Below, piece after piece: positions 1 to 8,352 of a stretch of 42,509 nt of DNA (its first letter is position 1; every line of letters begins with the position of its first letter). This DNA comes from Opitutia bacterium. GTDB taxonomy: Bacteria; Verrucomicrobiota; Verrucomicrobiia; Opitutales; Opitutaceae. A program made the position numbers and the translations under genes. Location: positions 1 to 42,509 of the forward strand of contig CANJLB010000025.1 in NCBI GenBank assembly GCA_947475065.1. Reading direction: 5' to 3'. The notes under the pieces are model-generated. The model was not told the origin of the DNA and did not search any database. It saw only the letters and a list, made by a program, of their open reading frames with translations.

Positions 1-44
1 GCGGTTTAGGAAACCGCTGCTCTATCCAGTTGAGCTACGGGGAC
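1..44 (-). tRNA. tRNA-Arg (anticodon CCU), 5' half only
   Basis: The complement strand reads a 5' acceptor strand GTCCCCG, the two-base TA linker, a D arm GCTC/GAGC around AACTGGATA, and an anticodon stem GCGGT/ACCGC closing the loop TTCCTAA. The anticodon is CCT, so it decodes AGG arginine codons. The variable loop, T arm and 3' acceptor strand lie beyond the left edge of the window. Confidence 0.9.
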
Positions 45-135
45 GCGAACGCGATGGCGCAGCCGGTGAAGTTGGCCGGTGGATTGCCGGTTGACAACCC
101 CCGGCTGACACCTTTCGCTCTCCCTTCCTTTTCTC

Positions 136-342
136 ATGAGCACCACCGCCACCTCCGAAACCGCGCCGCGCACCCTCGCGCCCAACGAGCTGCCCTTCAC
201 CGCCGGGCCGCAGCCTTTCCGCAGCTACACGACCGACACCGGGAAAATTCTCCCGCGCAAATGGACGCACCTGCCGGCCAAGCAGCAGCGCGCCGTCACC
301 AAGACGATCAAGCACGCGCGCAACAACCTGCTCGGCCTCTGA
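136..342 (+). CDS. rpsR: Small ribosomal subunit protein bS18
   Basis: A 68-residue basic protein of the 30S subunit, which sits near bS6 on the platform. The second half carries the bS18 signature: a YTTDTGKILPRKW stretch, then the basic helix region with AKQQRAVTKTIKHARNNL, matching the family pattern TGKILPRR..T...KxQR.L..AIKRAR. It is shorter than the usual 70-80 residues, and the N-terminal 30 residues show no recognised motif. The gene stands alone here: no rpsF, ssb or rplI neighbour is visible, unlike the common bacterial rpsF-rpsR-rplI cluster. No Shine-Dalgarno precedes the ATG; the 15 bases before it are all pyrimidines. A strong terminator follows 35 bases after the stop. Confidence 0.9.
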   Translation: MSTTATSETAPRTLAPNELPFTAGPQPFRSYTTDTGKILPRKWTHLPAKQQRAVTKTIKHARNNLLGL

Positions 343-376
343 GGCCCGAGTTGGTTTTTGCCCGCACCCCCTTTTC

Positions 377-403
377 AGGCCGGAGCAACCCTCCGGCCTT
401 TTT
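377..403 (+). terminator. Rho-independent terminator of rpsR
   Basis: A perfect 9-bp stem AGGCCGGAG/CTCCGGCCT with a 5-base loop runs directly into a T run at 399-403. It lies 35 bases after the rpsR stop, in the right place to separate rpsR from the sua5 gene. Confidence 0.9.
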
Positions 404-457
404 CGCGCCCGCCGGGCTGCAGGGCATCCGTCCCAATCCTGCCATCCGCCGGGAAAA

Positions 458-1522
458 ATGAGTGCCCCTGAGCGGGCCTTGGTGGTTAAATCATCCGTGG
501 CCCAAAAACTCGCCCGCATCTCGCAGCCCACTCCGCGCAACCTGGCCCGCCTCGCGCGCGTGCTCGCGCGCGGCGGTCTCGTCGCCGTGCCCACCGAGAC
601 GGTCTATGGTCTCGCGGCCGACGCGCTCAACGCCCGGGCCTGCGCAAAAATTTTCCGCGCCAAAGGCCGTCCCGCGCACGATCCCCTCATTGTGCACGTC
701 CGCACCCTCGCGCAGGCCGCCGAGGTCGCGATGCTGCACTCCGCCGCAAAAAAACTCGCCGCCGCCTTCTGGCCCGGCCCGCTCACGCTGGTGCTGCCGA
801 AGCGCGACTGTGTTCCGGCCCTCGTTACCGCCGGCCTCGGCAGCGTCGCCGTGCGCATGCCGCGGCACCCGCTCTTCCGCACTCTGCTCCGCCTCTGCGC
901 CCGCCCCTTGGCCGCGCCCAGCGCCAACCCTTTTGGCTACATCAGCCCCACGACGGCCGCACACGTCCGCGCCGGCCTTGGCCCGCGCCTCGCGCACATC
1001 CTGGACGGCGGCCCCTGTGCCATCGGGGTCGAGTCCACCATCCTTGACCTGCGGGATCCCGCCCGTCCCGCGCTGCTCCGCCCCGGCGCGATCTCCCGCG
1101 CACAGCTCGAAAAAGTCCTCGGCCGGCCCATTCGCGTCCCGCGCCGGACGGCCGCCGTCCCGGCATCCACGGTGCGCAAGGCGAAAGCCGAACTCGCCCC
1201 CGGCCTGCTTGCGCGCCACTACTCCCCGCGCACACCCCTCGTGCTCACTGCCAAAATCCCCGCCATGCACCCCGCGGCCGCGCCCTGCGACGCCTTTCTT
1301 TTCTTCCGCCGCCCGCCGCAGAAGAAATCCGCCGCCGTGCCCGGAAATGTTTTCTGGCTCAGCGCGACCGGCGACCCGGCGGAGGCTGCGCGGCGCCTTT
1401 TCGCCGGTCTCCGCGCGCTCGACCAAGGGCAGTGGCGGTGCATTCACGCCGAGCGCGCCCCCGCCCGCACGCCGCTCGCGCCGGCCATCAACGACCGTCT
1501 CGCGCGCGCCGCTGCAAAATAG
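458..1522 (+). CDS. sua5: L-threonylcarbamoyladenylate synthase, Sua5 type
   Basis: Makes threonylcarbamoyl-AMP from threonine, bicarbonate and ATP in the cytoplasm, the first step of t6A formation on ANN-decoding tRNAs. The 354-residue protein has the YrdC fold at about residues 25-215, with PTETVYGLAADA, the KGRP loop (the KxR of the family), and the SANP and GVESTI segments. A C-terminal Sua5 domain follows, with the linker APGLLARHYSPRTP that matches the APGM.xxHYAP linker of Sua5 proteins. The length and this second domain separate it from short TsaC/YrdC proteins. The ATG at 458 has a GGGAAAA purine stretch just upstream. It is convergent with the PepSY gene. The family assignment is secure; the symbol follows the long form. 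Confidence 0.93.
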   Translation: MSAPERALVVKSSVAQKLARISQPTPRNLARLARVLARGGLVAVPTETVYGLAADALNARACAKIFRAKGRPAHDPLIVHVRTLAQAAEVAMLHSAAKKLAAAFWPGPLTLVLPKRDCVPALVTAGLGSVAVRMPRHPLFRTLLRLCARPLAAPSANPFGYISPTTAAHVRAGLGPRLAHILDGGPCAIGVESTILDLRDPARPALLRPGAISRAQLEKVLGRPIRVPRRTAAVPASTVRKAKAELAPGLLARHYSPRTPLVLTAKIPAMHPAAAPCDAFLFFRRPPQKKSAAVPGNVFWLSATGDPAEAARRLFAGLRALDQGQWRCIHAERAPARTPLAPAINDRLARAAAK

Positions 1523-1572
1523 AATTAGCCGCCGAACAAAGCTGAGCGGCTGCCGGGAAAATCCATCCGCAC

Positions 1573-1593
1573 AGGTTTCCTTTCCGGAAACCT
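1573..1593. repeat. Inverted repeat between convergent genes
   Basis: AGGTTTCC and GGAAACCT face each other across 5 bases. The hairpin lies between the convergent sua5 and PepSY stops and may end transcription from both sides. There is no T run on either strand, so a terminator role is only inferred. Confidence 0.4.
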
Positions 1594-1600
1594 ACGGGTG

Positions 1601-2227
1601 TCATGGGGAGGCGACGGCGGTCGGCGGCGCCACGGGCGCGTCCGGGCCGGGAACGAGGGCGAGGTAAATGGCGACGGTGCCGAGCGTGCCGACGGCGAAT
1701 GCAATGAGGCCGAATTTGCGGCGCCTGGGCAGCGCAAGAAAGAGCACCAGCCCGGTCGCGCAGGCGAGCGCGATGAAGAGCGCGGAGAGGTCAATCACCC
1801 AGCGCCAGCCGGGGCCGGCGTAGCGGCCGCGGTGGAGGTTGTTGACGAGCGCAAAAAAATTAAACGCCTCGGCATGGACGCGCGTCACGCCGCCGGGCTT
1901 GTCCACCTCGACTTCCCAAAGGTGGCTGGGATCCTTGAAGCCGACCGAAAATTTATCGTCGAGCTCCTCGAAGCCGGTCATGGCACCGGTGATGTGCCAG
2001 GTGTTGCGCAGGTGCTCGACGATGTGGAGCGCGTCTTTCCGGGCGACGAGGCTGACAGGGGTCTGGCCGGTGAACTCGGCGACGCTGGGAGTGGTGGCGC
2101 GGAACCAGTCCTCGTGGTTGACCGTGAAGCCGGTGAAGCCGAAGAGCAGCATCACAAACAGACCGAGCATCGTCAGGTAGATGTGGAGCGTGCGGGAGTG
2201 GTGGAGGAGTTGGCGGTTGATATGCAC
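1601..2227 (-). CDS. PepSY-associated transmembrane protein
   Basis: A 208-residue inner-membrane protein. It begins with a basic, His-rich stretch (MHINRQLLHHSRTLHIYLT), then one hydrophobic helix at about 19-36, a GFTVNHEDW segment typical of PepSY_TM proteins, and an extracytoplasmic domain of about 110 residues. Two closing helices lie near 140-165 and 170-190, followed by a Pro/Ala-rich tail. The family is often found with ferric-siderophore receptors, DUF2271/DUF4198 proteins and ApbE, and is thought to serve extracytoplasmic redox or iron reduction chemistry. That context fits here: the ApbE-DUF2271 gene ends 87 bases upstream on the same strand. The conserved His residues near the first helix could bind haem, but that is inference. 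No enzymatic function is shown by the sequence. Confidence 0.8.
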   Translation of the reverse strand: MHINRQLLHHSRTLHIYLTMLGLFVMLLFGFTGFTVNHEDWFRATTPSVAEFTGQTPVSLVARKDALHIVEHLRNTWHITGAMTGFEELDDKFSVGFKDPSHLWEVEVDKPGGVTRVHAEAFNFFALVNNLHRGRYAGPGWRWVIDLSALFIALACATGLVLFLALPRRRKFGLIAFAVGTLGTVAIYLALVPGPDAPVAPPTAVASP

Positions 2228-2314
2228 GGGTAGCGGAAGGGGTCACAACTCAGGGAAAGGCGCGCCATTGCCACTCAGTTGGCAGGTACGCGGTGGAGCC
2301 GTCGCGAGCGTTGC

Positions 2315-4009
2315 TCACGGGGCCTGCGGGATGCCGCGGAACGGTGGCGGCGGGGGCACAGGCGGCAGCGCGTCGGGCGCGCCGGCCGCCTTGGGGCCGT
2401 ATTCGATCTTCGAGGCGTCACTCTCGACGCTCGCCGCGAGGTCCACGGTATGGGGCTGGTCGTCGCAGGTGAGGGGAGTGCTGAGGATGGCACGGCTGCC
2501 GTGTTCGCGGTTGATTTCGATGCGGACGGTGTAGGTCCCCTGCGGTACGGGCTGGCCGTGGTCGTTGAGGCCGTCCCACGCGATGGTGTAAAGGCCGTTG
2601 GGGCGCGTGGCGCGCGTGATGTTGCGGATGTTACGAAGGTCGGGCCGGCCGATGGCCTGATACCACGAGCTGAGCTCGGGCACGTAACGCGCGTTGTCGC
2701 CGAGGACGGTGAGCGTGCGGACGAGCTTGTGGCCGGCGTCCTCGATCCAGATGGCGACGTAGGCGCGCTTGCCGCCGCCGGGGCCGCCGCGCCCGCCAAA
2801 ACCGCCCGGCCCGCCGCGTCTGCCAGGAGGGCCGCCGGGCTGGGCGCCGGCCGCATTGCGGGTCGAGCCGAGGTTGAGGTTGATGGCGGCCTGAAAATTT
2901 TTCGGCCATGCGGCGACGGCGGCCGCCTGGCCGGCGGCGGGCGCGCTTGGCGCGGCGGTCGTTGCGGGGGCGGCAGGTTTGGTTTCAGCGGCGGGCGCGG
3001 CCGGAGCCGTCGAGACGGGGGAGGCGACCGCGAGCAGGCCGGCGCGGAACTGGTGGCCGTCGGCCGTGATCACGAGTTGGCCGGGCGAGCCGTATTGCGC
3101 GGCGAGGGCGAGCGAGCGTGCGGCGTCGAGCAGGCAGCCGGCCGTCGAGAGGGCGTTGGCCGTGAGGCAGTCGGCGGCGACCATGGTCGCGCTGGCGAGG
3201 CACGCGGCCGGTGTGAGCGTGCGCGGATCAATGAGGTGGGAGATTTTTTCTCCCGCCACCGTGGTAAAGCGGGCGTAGCCACCGCTGGTGGCGACGGCGG
3301 CGTCGCGCAGCAAAAAGCTGACGAGGGGCAGCGCGTTGTCGGCGGGGTTGCGCGGGTCGGCCACGCCGACGAGCCAGTCCACGTCGCCCCACGCGCGCAG
3401 GTCGCCGCCGATGTTGAGCAGGCCGGCGGGCGCGAGGCGGCGGGCGATGGCTACGGCGCGGTCAATGATATAGCCCTTGCCAAGGGCGTCCACGTTGAGC
3501 GCGCCGGGCGCGTCGAGCGCGGCGCGGAGCGAGTCGGGCGCGGGTGCCCGGCCGGTCTGAGCGGCCTCGCGCCAGAGGCGGGCGACCTGCGCCAGGCGGA
3601 CGTTAAGCGCGCCGTCGGTGCGGGCGGACCACGTGGTGTAGGCGGTGAGTAGCTCGGCGAGCTCGGGTGATCCAACGGGCGCGCCGGCGGCGACGCGGCT
3701 GATTTCACTGTCCGGATCGTAAGTACTCAGGATGGCGCTCAGGCGGGTGATCTCGGCGAGCACGGCCTGTTCGACGCGCGCGGCGTCGGCGGGCCGAACG
3801 GCGTCCACCGCGAGGTCAAATGACGTGCCGAGGACATGATCACGGGCAAAGTTGAAGCGCGTGCGCGCGGCCGCCTGTGCCAGCGCAGGGCCATCGCCAC
3901 CAGTGGAAGGAGGGAGCGAGATCGCCAAGGCGGGTTTGGCTCCGGCGAGCGCGGTGAGACCGGCGGCGGCGGCGCGGGCGAACCGTTGGCGGGAGGGGGG
4001 AAAGGACAT
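2315..4009 (-). CDS. apbE: FAD:protein FMN transferase (ApbE) fused to a DUF2271 domain
   Basis: Predicted exported flavin transferase that would attach FMN covalently to Thr/Ser of partner proteins outside the cytoplasm. Residues 1-29 form a signal peptide ending in ALA. The ApbE domain spans about 50-325 and shows family motifs: DGALNVRLAQVARLW, NVDALGKGYIIDRAV, LLNIGGDLRAWG, ATSGGYARF, SHLIDPRTLTPA (metal and FAD site) and ADCLTANALSTAG. A Pro/Ala linker leads to a DUF2271 domain (about 365-545) with WIEDAGHKLVRTL, NITRATRPNGLYTIAWDG and GTYTVRIE. A Gly/Arg-rich insert lies near 390-415. The paralogous single-domain DUF2271 gene is upstream at 4961-5725. The start follows an AT-rich leader with an inverted repeat. 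The protein or proteins it flavinylates are not evident in this window. Confidence 0.88.
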   Translation of the reverse strand: MSFPPSRQRFARAAAAGLTALAGAKPALAISLPPSTGGDGPALAQAAARTRFNFARDHVLGTSFDLAVDAVRPADAARVEQAVLAEITRLSAILSTYDPDSEISRVAAGAPVGSPELAELLTAYTTWSARTDGALNVRLAQVARLWREAAQTGRAPAPDSLRAALDAPGALNVDALGKGYIIDRAVAIARRLAPAGLLNIGGDLRAWGDVDWLVGVADPRNPADNALPLVSFLLRDAAVATSGGYARFTTVAGEKISHLIDPRTLTPAACLASATMVAADCLTANALSTAGCLLDAARSLALAAQYGSPGQLVITADGHQFRAGLLAVASPVSTAPAAPAAETKPAAPATTAAPSAPAAGQAAAVAAWPKNFQAAINLNLGSTRNAAGAQPGGPPGRRGGPGGFGGRGGPGGGKRAYVAIWIEDAGHKLVRTLTVLGDNARYVPELSSWYQAIGRPDLRNIRNITRATRPNGLYTIAWDGLNDHGQPVPQGTYTVRIEINREHGSRAILSTPLTCDDQPHTVDLAASVESDASKIEYGPKAAGAPDALPPVPPPPPFRGIPQAP

Positions 4010-4027
4010 GTAAGAGGAAATTAATTG

Positions 4028-4044
4028 GTATTGCGTCTCAATAC
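4028..4044. promoter_or_regulatory. Candidate operator: inverted repeat upstream of apbE
   Basis: GTATTG and CAATAC form a perfect 6-bp inverted repeat with a 5-base spacer, 19-35 bases upstream of the apbE start. It lies at the edge of an AT-rich stretch (about 4020-4100) that stands out from the surrounding GC-rich DNA and is the likely promoter. Binding by an iron-responsive repressor would suit the gene content, but the site does not match a Fur box well. Confidence 0.3.
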
Positions 4045-4274
4045 TAAAACAAGCTCGTCAACTATTTATATCGAAAAATTTGTTTCTTTTATCATCTCGG
4101 GAGTGCTGGGAGAGACGGCGTAGGCTGGAGCGGGTTACTTGGAGGAAAGGCGGCGCGGCAGCGTGGGCACGCGAAGATTATCCCTGATCCATTCTAGTTT
4201 CCGGCGCGCGGGCCAAACTCGCCCGGACAAACCACGCGTCGAATTGCAAGGTCAGGGCGTATTGGATTGTTGTG

Positions 4275-4368
4275 CGGCGTCCGCGGGCCGCACGGCGTCC
4301 ACCGCAAGGCCAAACGACGTGCCGAGGACATGGTCACCGGCAAAATTGAAGCGCGTGCGCGCGTCCGC
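4275..4368 (-). pseudogene. Truncated copy of the apbE N-terminal region
   Basis: This stretch matches apbE positions 3781-3874 at about 90% of 94 bases by eye. It encodes ARTRFNFAGDHVLGTSF and LAVDAVRPADAA, against ARTRFNFARDHVLGTSF and LAVDAVRPADAA in the intact gene. After DAA the similarity stops abruptly and the frame runs on into unrelated sequence with an early stop. It has no signal peptide like that of the full gene and cannot make a working transferase. It is probably the relic of a tandem duplication of the apbE-DUF2271 unit. Confidence 0.8.
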
Positions 4369-4960
4369 GGCGGCGCGGGCGGGCGAGGCGGAGAAAGAGG
4401 GCTTGTTGGGGTTGGGCATGCGACAAGTGGGCGAAGGAAGTTTAAGGGCAAACCTGAGAGATTGAGGTAAGAACCTCATCCCTCCTGTTTGACGACAAGG
4501 AGGCTAATGAGTTACGCGGAATGTGGCGGAGCGAAAAATCAAGACAGGGGGCGACAGAAGGAGACGGGAGACGGAAGGCAGAGAGGAAAAAGTTAGGAGG
4601 CAGGTCGCGGAAGCGCGGAGGAACGGAAGGGTGGAAAACTGAAGTCGAAAGCCGGAGGGAGTTTCTGTGCAAACCTGCCTAGCCATGGAAGGTCTGCCGG
4701 TAGCGCTCGCATCTGTGCCGGACTGCACTCGCAGACCCATTTCCCGAGATTCCGTTGCCCACTGCTCGGGCTGGGCGGACGCACCAATCGGCCGCGTGGA
4801 AGTTTAACTTTCTCTGGTCAATCCGACCCGAAAGCCATAACTCAAAACCACGCCCAAACTGTCCAATGGACGGGTCCACCTCAGTCCTCGATCGCTGGAC
4901 CGTTTGGGTGAAATTTTTAGTTATGGTGGTCTGGCAATGTAAAGTGCAGGGCCGTGTTTG
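4369..4960. other. Non-coding stretch without recognised features
   Basis: About 590 bases lie between the apbE relic and the DUF2271 gene. Short open frames exist, but none shows a recognisable motif, signal peptide or start context. I see no tRNA, terminator with T run, or repeat. It is plausibly decayed DNA from the same duplication event as the relic. Confidence 0.5.
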
Positions 4961-5725
4961 TCAGGCTCCCGGGCGCTTGGCGGCGGGCGCTGGCGTGGCG
5001 GGTGCTGCCAGCGGTGTGGCTGGAGCGCTGGCGGGTTTGGGGCCGTAGGCCACTTGCGACGTGCCGGACTCGACGGTGGCTGCGAGCACTGCCTCCGCCG
5101 GCCCGGCGCCGCACACGATGGTGGCGGTGGTGGTGACGTGTCGGCCTTCCTCGCGGACGAGCTCGACGCAAATGGTGTAGGTGTCCTGCGGCATCGGATG
5201 GCCGTAGTCGTCACGCCCGTCCCACGCGATGGTGTAGATGCCGTTCGGGCGCGTGGCCCGGGTCACGGCGCTCAGGGCATAGTTCACACCACCGGCCCGT
5301 CTCCAGCCGGAGAGGTGGTTGGCGAAACGTGAGTCTTTGCCGAGCACGCCGAGCGTTCGGATCATCTGATGGTCGGAATCCTCAATCCAGAAGGCGATGT
5401 AGGGCCGGTAGCCCTTGACGATGGCCGGGGTGCCGATGTCGAGGGCGATGGTGACCTGAAAATCTTTCGGCCAGCTGTCGGCGGCGTCGGCCGGAGTTGC
5501 GGACGAAACGGCGGGAGCAGCCGGGGAAGGCAGCGGGGTTGCCCCCGGCCCGGCGGCAGACGGGGCAGGCGAGGCGACGGGGGTGGCGGGAGCGGATGCC
5601 GCGCCCCCGGTCCGGCCCGGCGGCGTAACCGGCGGGGTGGCGGCAAAGGCGTCACCGCCCGCGATCAGGGCCAGTCCGGCGGCGGCGGTGCGAAGAAGCG
5701 GCGGACGGGCGGGCGGGCGGGGCAT
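4961..5725 (-). CDS. Exported DUF2271 domain protein
   Basis: A 254-residue predicted periplasmic protein. Residues 1-28 form a signal peptide ending in AFA, followed by a long Pro/Ala/Ser linker (about 29-85) and one DUF2271 domain (about 87-228). The domain is clearly homologous to the tail of the ApbE fusion: both share WPK(D/N)FQ, WIED, TRATRPNG(I/L)YTIAWDG, TYT and VES...YGPK. No catalytic motif is known for DUF2271. The family co-occurs with PepSY, DUF4198 and ApbE genes and is thought to take part in extracytoplasmic flavin-linked redox systems. The start lies 31 bases after the end of the preceding large secreted protein gene, suggesting co-transcription with it. Confidence 0.8.
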   Translation of the reverse strand: MPRPPARPPLLRTAAAGLALIAGGDAFAATPPVTPPGRTGGAASAPATPVASPAPSAAGPGATPLPSPAAPAVSSATPADAADSWPKDFQVTIALDIGTPAIVKGYRPYIAFWIEDSDHQMIRTLGVLGKDSRFANHLSGWRRAGGVNYALSAVTRATRPNGIYTIAWDGRDDYGHPMPQDTYTICVELVREEGRHVTTTATIVCGAGPAEAVLAATVESGTSQVAYGPKPASAPATPLAAPATPAPAAKRPGA

Positions 5726-5756
5726 CGGCGCAGTGGTTGTCTTGGGCGGGGCGGGC

Positions 5757-7948
5757 TTATTTTTTTACCGTCGCGGAGGAGACGGTTTCGTCGGCTTGCC
5801 GGGCGAGGATTTTTTTGGCAACACGATCAATGCCTTGGCGGGCGAGCGGGCTGGCGGGGTTCATGTCCTGCACGGCAAGATAATACGTGAGACTCGACGC
5901 ATCCTCGCCGCGTTCCTCGGCCGACCTGGCCCTATCGGCCGGCCGACATAGTCGGCCACGCGCGGCGCGAGCTCGGCCTTGCGCTGATTGACGGTCGGAT
6001 CGTTGGGGACCAGCTCGGCCGCGGCGGCCAAGGCGTCCCAAGCGACGGCAAAGCTGCTCTGGTTGACCGCTTCCTGGGCCTGGATCAGGGCGAGCTCGAC
6101 CTTCCCCATGCGTTCCATTACGCCCTTGAACTGCTGGGCACGTTTGGGATCGTTGGCGAAGCCGACGACGAGTTCGTCGCGATGATCATAGATGCGGCGG
6201 AATTCGGAATGCTTGAAGGCGTCGTCAAACATGAAGGCCGCCTGGGTGGAAAGACTGGCGCCGGCGGAGACAGAGTTCCCATAGGCGGTGATGTCGGGAT
6301 TGAGCGGCCAGAGTTTGGCGGCTTCCGCGAGCTGGGTCTGGGCAGTGGTGAAGTCACCTGCGGCGATGGCCTGCTTGGCCCCGGCCAGCGCGAGCTGGCT
6401 AAACTGCTGGAACGTCCGGGCGGCGGCGGTGACCTCAGCGGAGCGGAAATCCTTGGTCACGGTCCCGATCTCGGCATTCAGCTTGATGATGGCGTCGTAG
6501 TCCTTCAGGTCGGCCAGTTTGCGCGCCTGGTCCACCTTGAGGTAGAGGGCATACAGTTTCTGGCGTTTGTCGGGCTCGAGCTGCGCCACCTCGCTCAGGA
6601 ATTCCCCGAGGAAAAAACTCTCCTCCAGGCGCTGAAGCGCGGCCACCAGCCGCTGGTCGGCATAGCTGGCCCGCACCGCGGCCATGCCCTGCCGCACCTC
6701 GTTGAGGGCCTCCCGCGAAAGCTGTTCGATCATGCCGACCGTGAACGGCACATCACCGGCCCCGGGCACGAACTCCGCGAGTGTCTTGGTGAACTTCGGG
6801 TCAAGGTTTTGGTCCGAGCCCTTGAAGAGAAAGCGGTAAAAGCTCGCGGCGATGATGGCATGTTGAAATTTGCGCTGCATAAACAGGCTAAAAACCTGGG
6901 CCTGGAACTGGAGTTTGGCGCTTTCCGCGTCCAATTTCTTGGAAACTTGCAGGGCGGCGAGTGTGGCCTCGGTGTCGATCAGATGCCGGGCGTTAATGAG
7001 CTGGGTGCCGGCGCCACTGGTGTTGCCTGAGCGGACAGGCGTGTAGCCGCGGTTGGGAGTGCTGCTGCCGCCGCCATTGTTGGAGCCAGCGGCGGCCGCG
7101 GGGTTGTTGACGATGGTCACACCACCGATCGTGCCGGAGTTTGCCGGGGCAGGGCTGGGCTTATCCTCCTGCGACTTCAGCGCGGTAGTGGCGTACTCGG
7201 TGGCGCTGTTTTGGGCGTTGTTCACACCGAAGGCGAGGGTGCGCTGCTGAAGCTCTTTCACCCGCTCCAGCTCAATGCCCCTGATGCGCTGCGCCTCCTG
7301 CTCGTGATCGACCCGCCAGGTGTTGAACACCTGGTTGGCCACATCCAGCGCGGTGCCGCCATCCGCCTCGTATTCGGCGGCCTGAAACAGCAGCTGCCAG
7401 GTCTGCTTCATGTTGTCCTCTTTCCCGGCGGCCGCATTGTTGGTGGCGAGGGCGAAAAAGACCCGGTTGATGAGCGCCTGATAGGCCTGCTGGTCGGAAT
7501 TGGGAGACAGGGCCAGGAAGCGTTCGAACCGGGCGCGGAAAAGGCGGACTTGGCTGAGCTCGTAGGTATGCCCCTTCCACTTCATCGTGCCGTTCTCGGG
7601 ATCAATCATGTCCCCGCTGTCAGCATCGAACGCCTTGTTGATGATGGTCAGGAGCGTGTTGCTTTCGAGGCTGTTGCTCTGGTCGTTTTTGACATTGGTG
7701 CTGCTGACGGCGGTTTTGGCCGTCTCGCCTGCCGCCGGGAGATTGTTGGCGGCGTTGCCCAGGGCGTCGGCGACGTTGTTCGCCGCCTCGGTGACGCCAG
7801 CGGTCAGGCCGCGGCCCGCGAGCACGCCTCCGCGCGGGGCGGGCGCGGCGGCCCGGACCAGGCAGGCGCCGACCAGCAGCGCGGTGAGCGTGGTGAGCGC
7901 GCGCTGGCGGAGGTGCGGGGCGGCGGGGCGGCCGGCAGGCGTTTTCAT
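5757..7948 (-). CDS. Large secreted alpha-helical protein of unknown function, with a probable 1-base frameshift
   Basis: I do not recognise a named family. The frame open from 7948 runs to 5861, giving 695 residues. From about residue 667, inside a GC-rich palindromic run at 5937-5944, the protein-like character moves to another frame, which continues with AEERGEDASSLTYYLAVQ and DRVAKKILARQ to a stop at 5757. One missing base in GGCCGGCC would rejoin them into a 730-residue protein. A signal peptide occupies residues 1-35 (cleavage after VRAAA). Residues 50-80 are Ala/Asn-rich, 260-315 form a Ser/Gly/Asn/Pro linker, and the rest is helical with TPR-like spacing, for example around AIAAGDFTTAQTQLAEAAKLWP. 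It starts 2 bases after the lipoprotein stop, so it is part of that operon. It may be a periplasmic scaffold, but this is inference. Confidence 0.75.
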
Positions 7949-7950
7949 GG

Positions 7951-8331
7951 TCAGATTTTCTTGAGCTGGCTCACGTAAAGCAGCCCGCCGGTGCGGACGG
8001 CGATGTCGAAGCGATAGCGTTGCGTGGGCACGAGGTTTGCCTGCAGGGTGTCGGGCACGAACACGGCCAGCCGCCCTTTCTCCTTGAGGGGCCGCACAGA
8101 AATGAGCCGCCCCACGTTTTCCTGGGCCCGCAGCTGTGCGTCCACCTCGGCCTCAAGGACGTATCGATTGCCGTTAAGATTGGCCGGCGACTTGCGGTAG
8201 TCGGCGACAGGCAGCGGTTCGCTGCGGCTGCAGCCGCCCGCTGCCAAGCCGAGCAGGATGAACCATACGACCGGAAGAAAAGCGGACGCACGACGCACGG
8301 CATGGCAGACGGGCGGACGATAGTTCATCAT
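7951..8331 (-). CDS. Small lipoprotein of unknown function
   Basis: A 126-residue protein with a basic N-terminus, a hydrophobic segment at about 17-31 and a lipobox LAAGGC, so Cys34 should be lipidated after signal peptidase II cleavage. The mature part is about 90 residues and has mixed beta-type character (RYVLEAEVDAQL, GRLAVFVPDTL, QRYRFDIAVRTGGLLYV). No family is recognised. It begins 21 bases after the ABC transporter stop and ends 2 bases before the large secreted protein gene, so the three genes look translationally linked. Two adjacent ATG codons (8326-8331) could serve as start. Its partner is most likely the co-encoded transporter or secreted protein, but only gene order supports this. 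Confidence 0.75.
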   Translation of the reverse strand: MMNYRPPVCHAVRRASAFLPVVWFILLGLAAGGCSRSEPLPVADYRKSPANLNGNRYVLEAEVDAQLRAQENVGRLISVRPLKEKGRLAVFVPDTLQANLVPTQRYRFDIAVRTGGLLYVSQLKKI

Positions 8332-8352
8332 GGGGTGGGTAGTTTCGACAAG

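Noticed and set aside
2279-3652. Long open frame opposite apbE, and similar long frames opposite serA, hom, lysC and hisS
   Set aside because: They are Arg/Gly/Ala-rich, show no family motif, and lie exactly opposite well-supported genes. High GC content keeps antisense frames open.
5930-5950. Programmed ribosomal frameshift in the large secreted protein gene
   Set aside because: No slippery heptamer is visible; the change sits in a GC palindrome, so a missing base is the simpler explanation.
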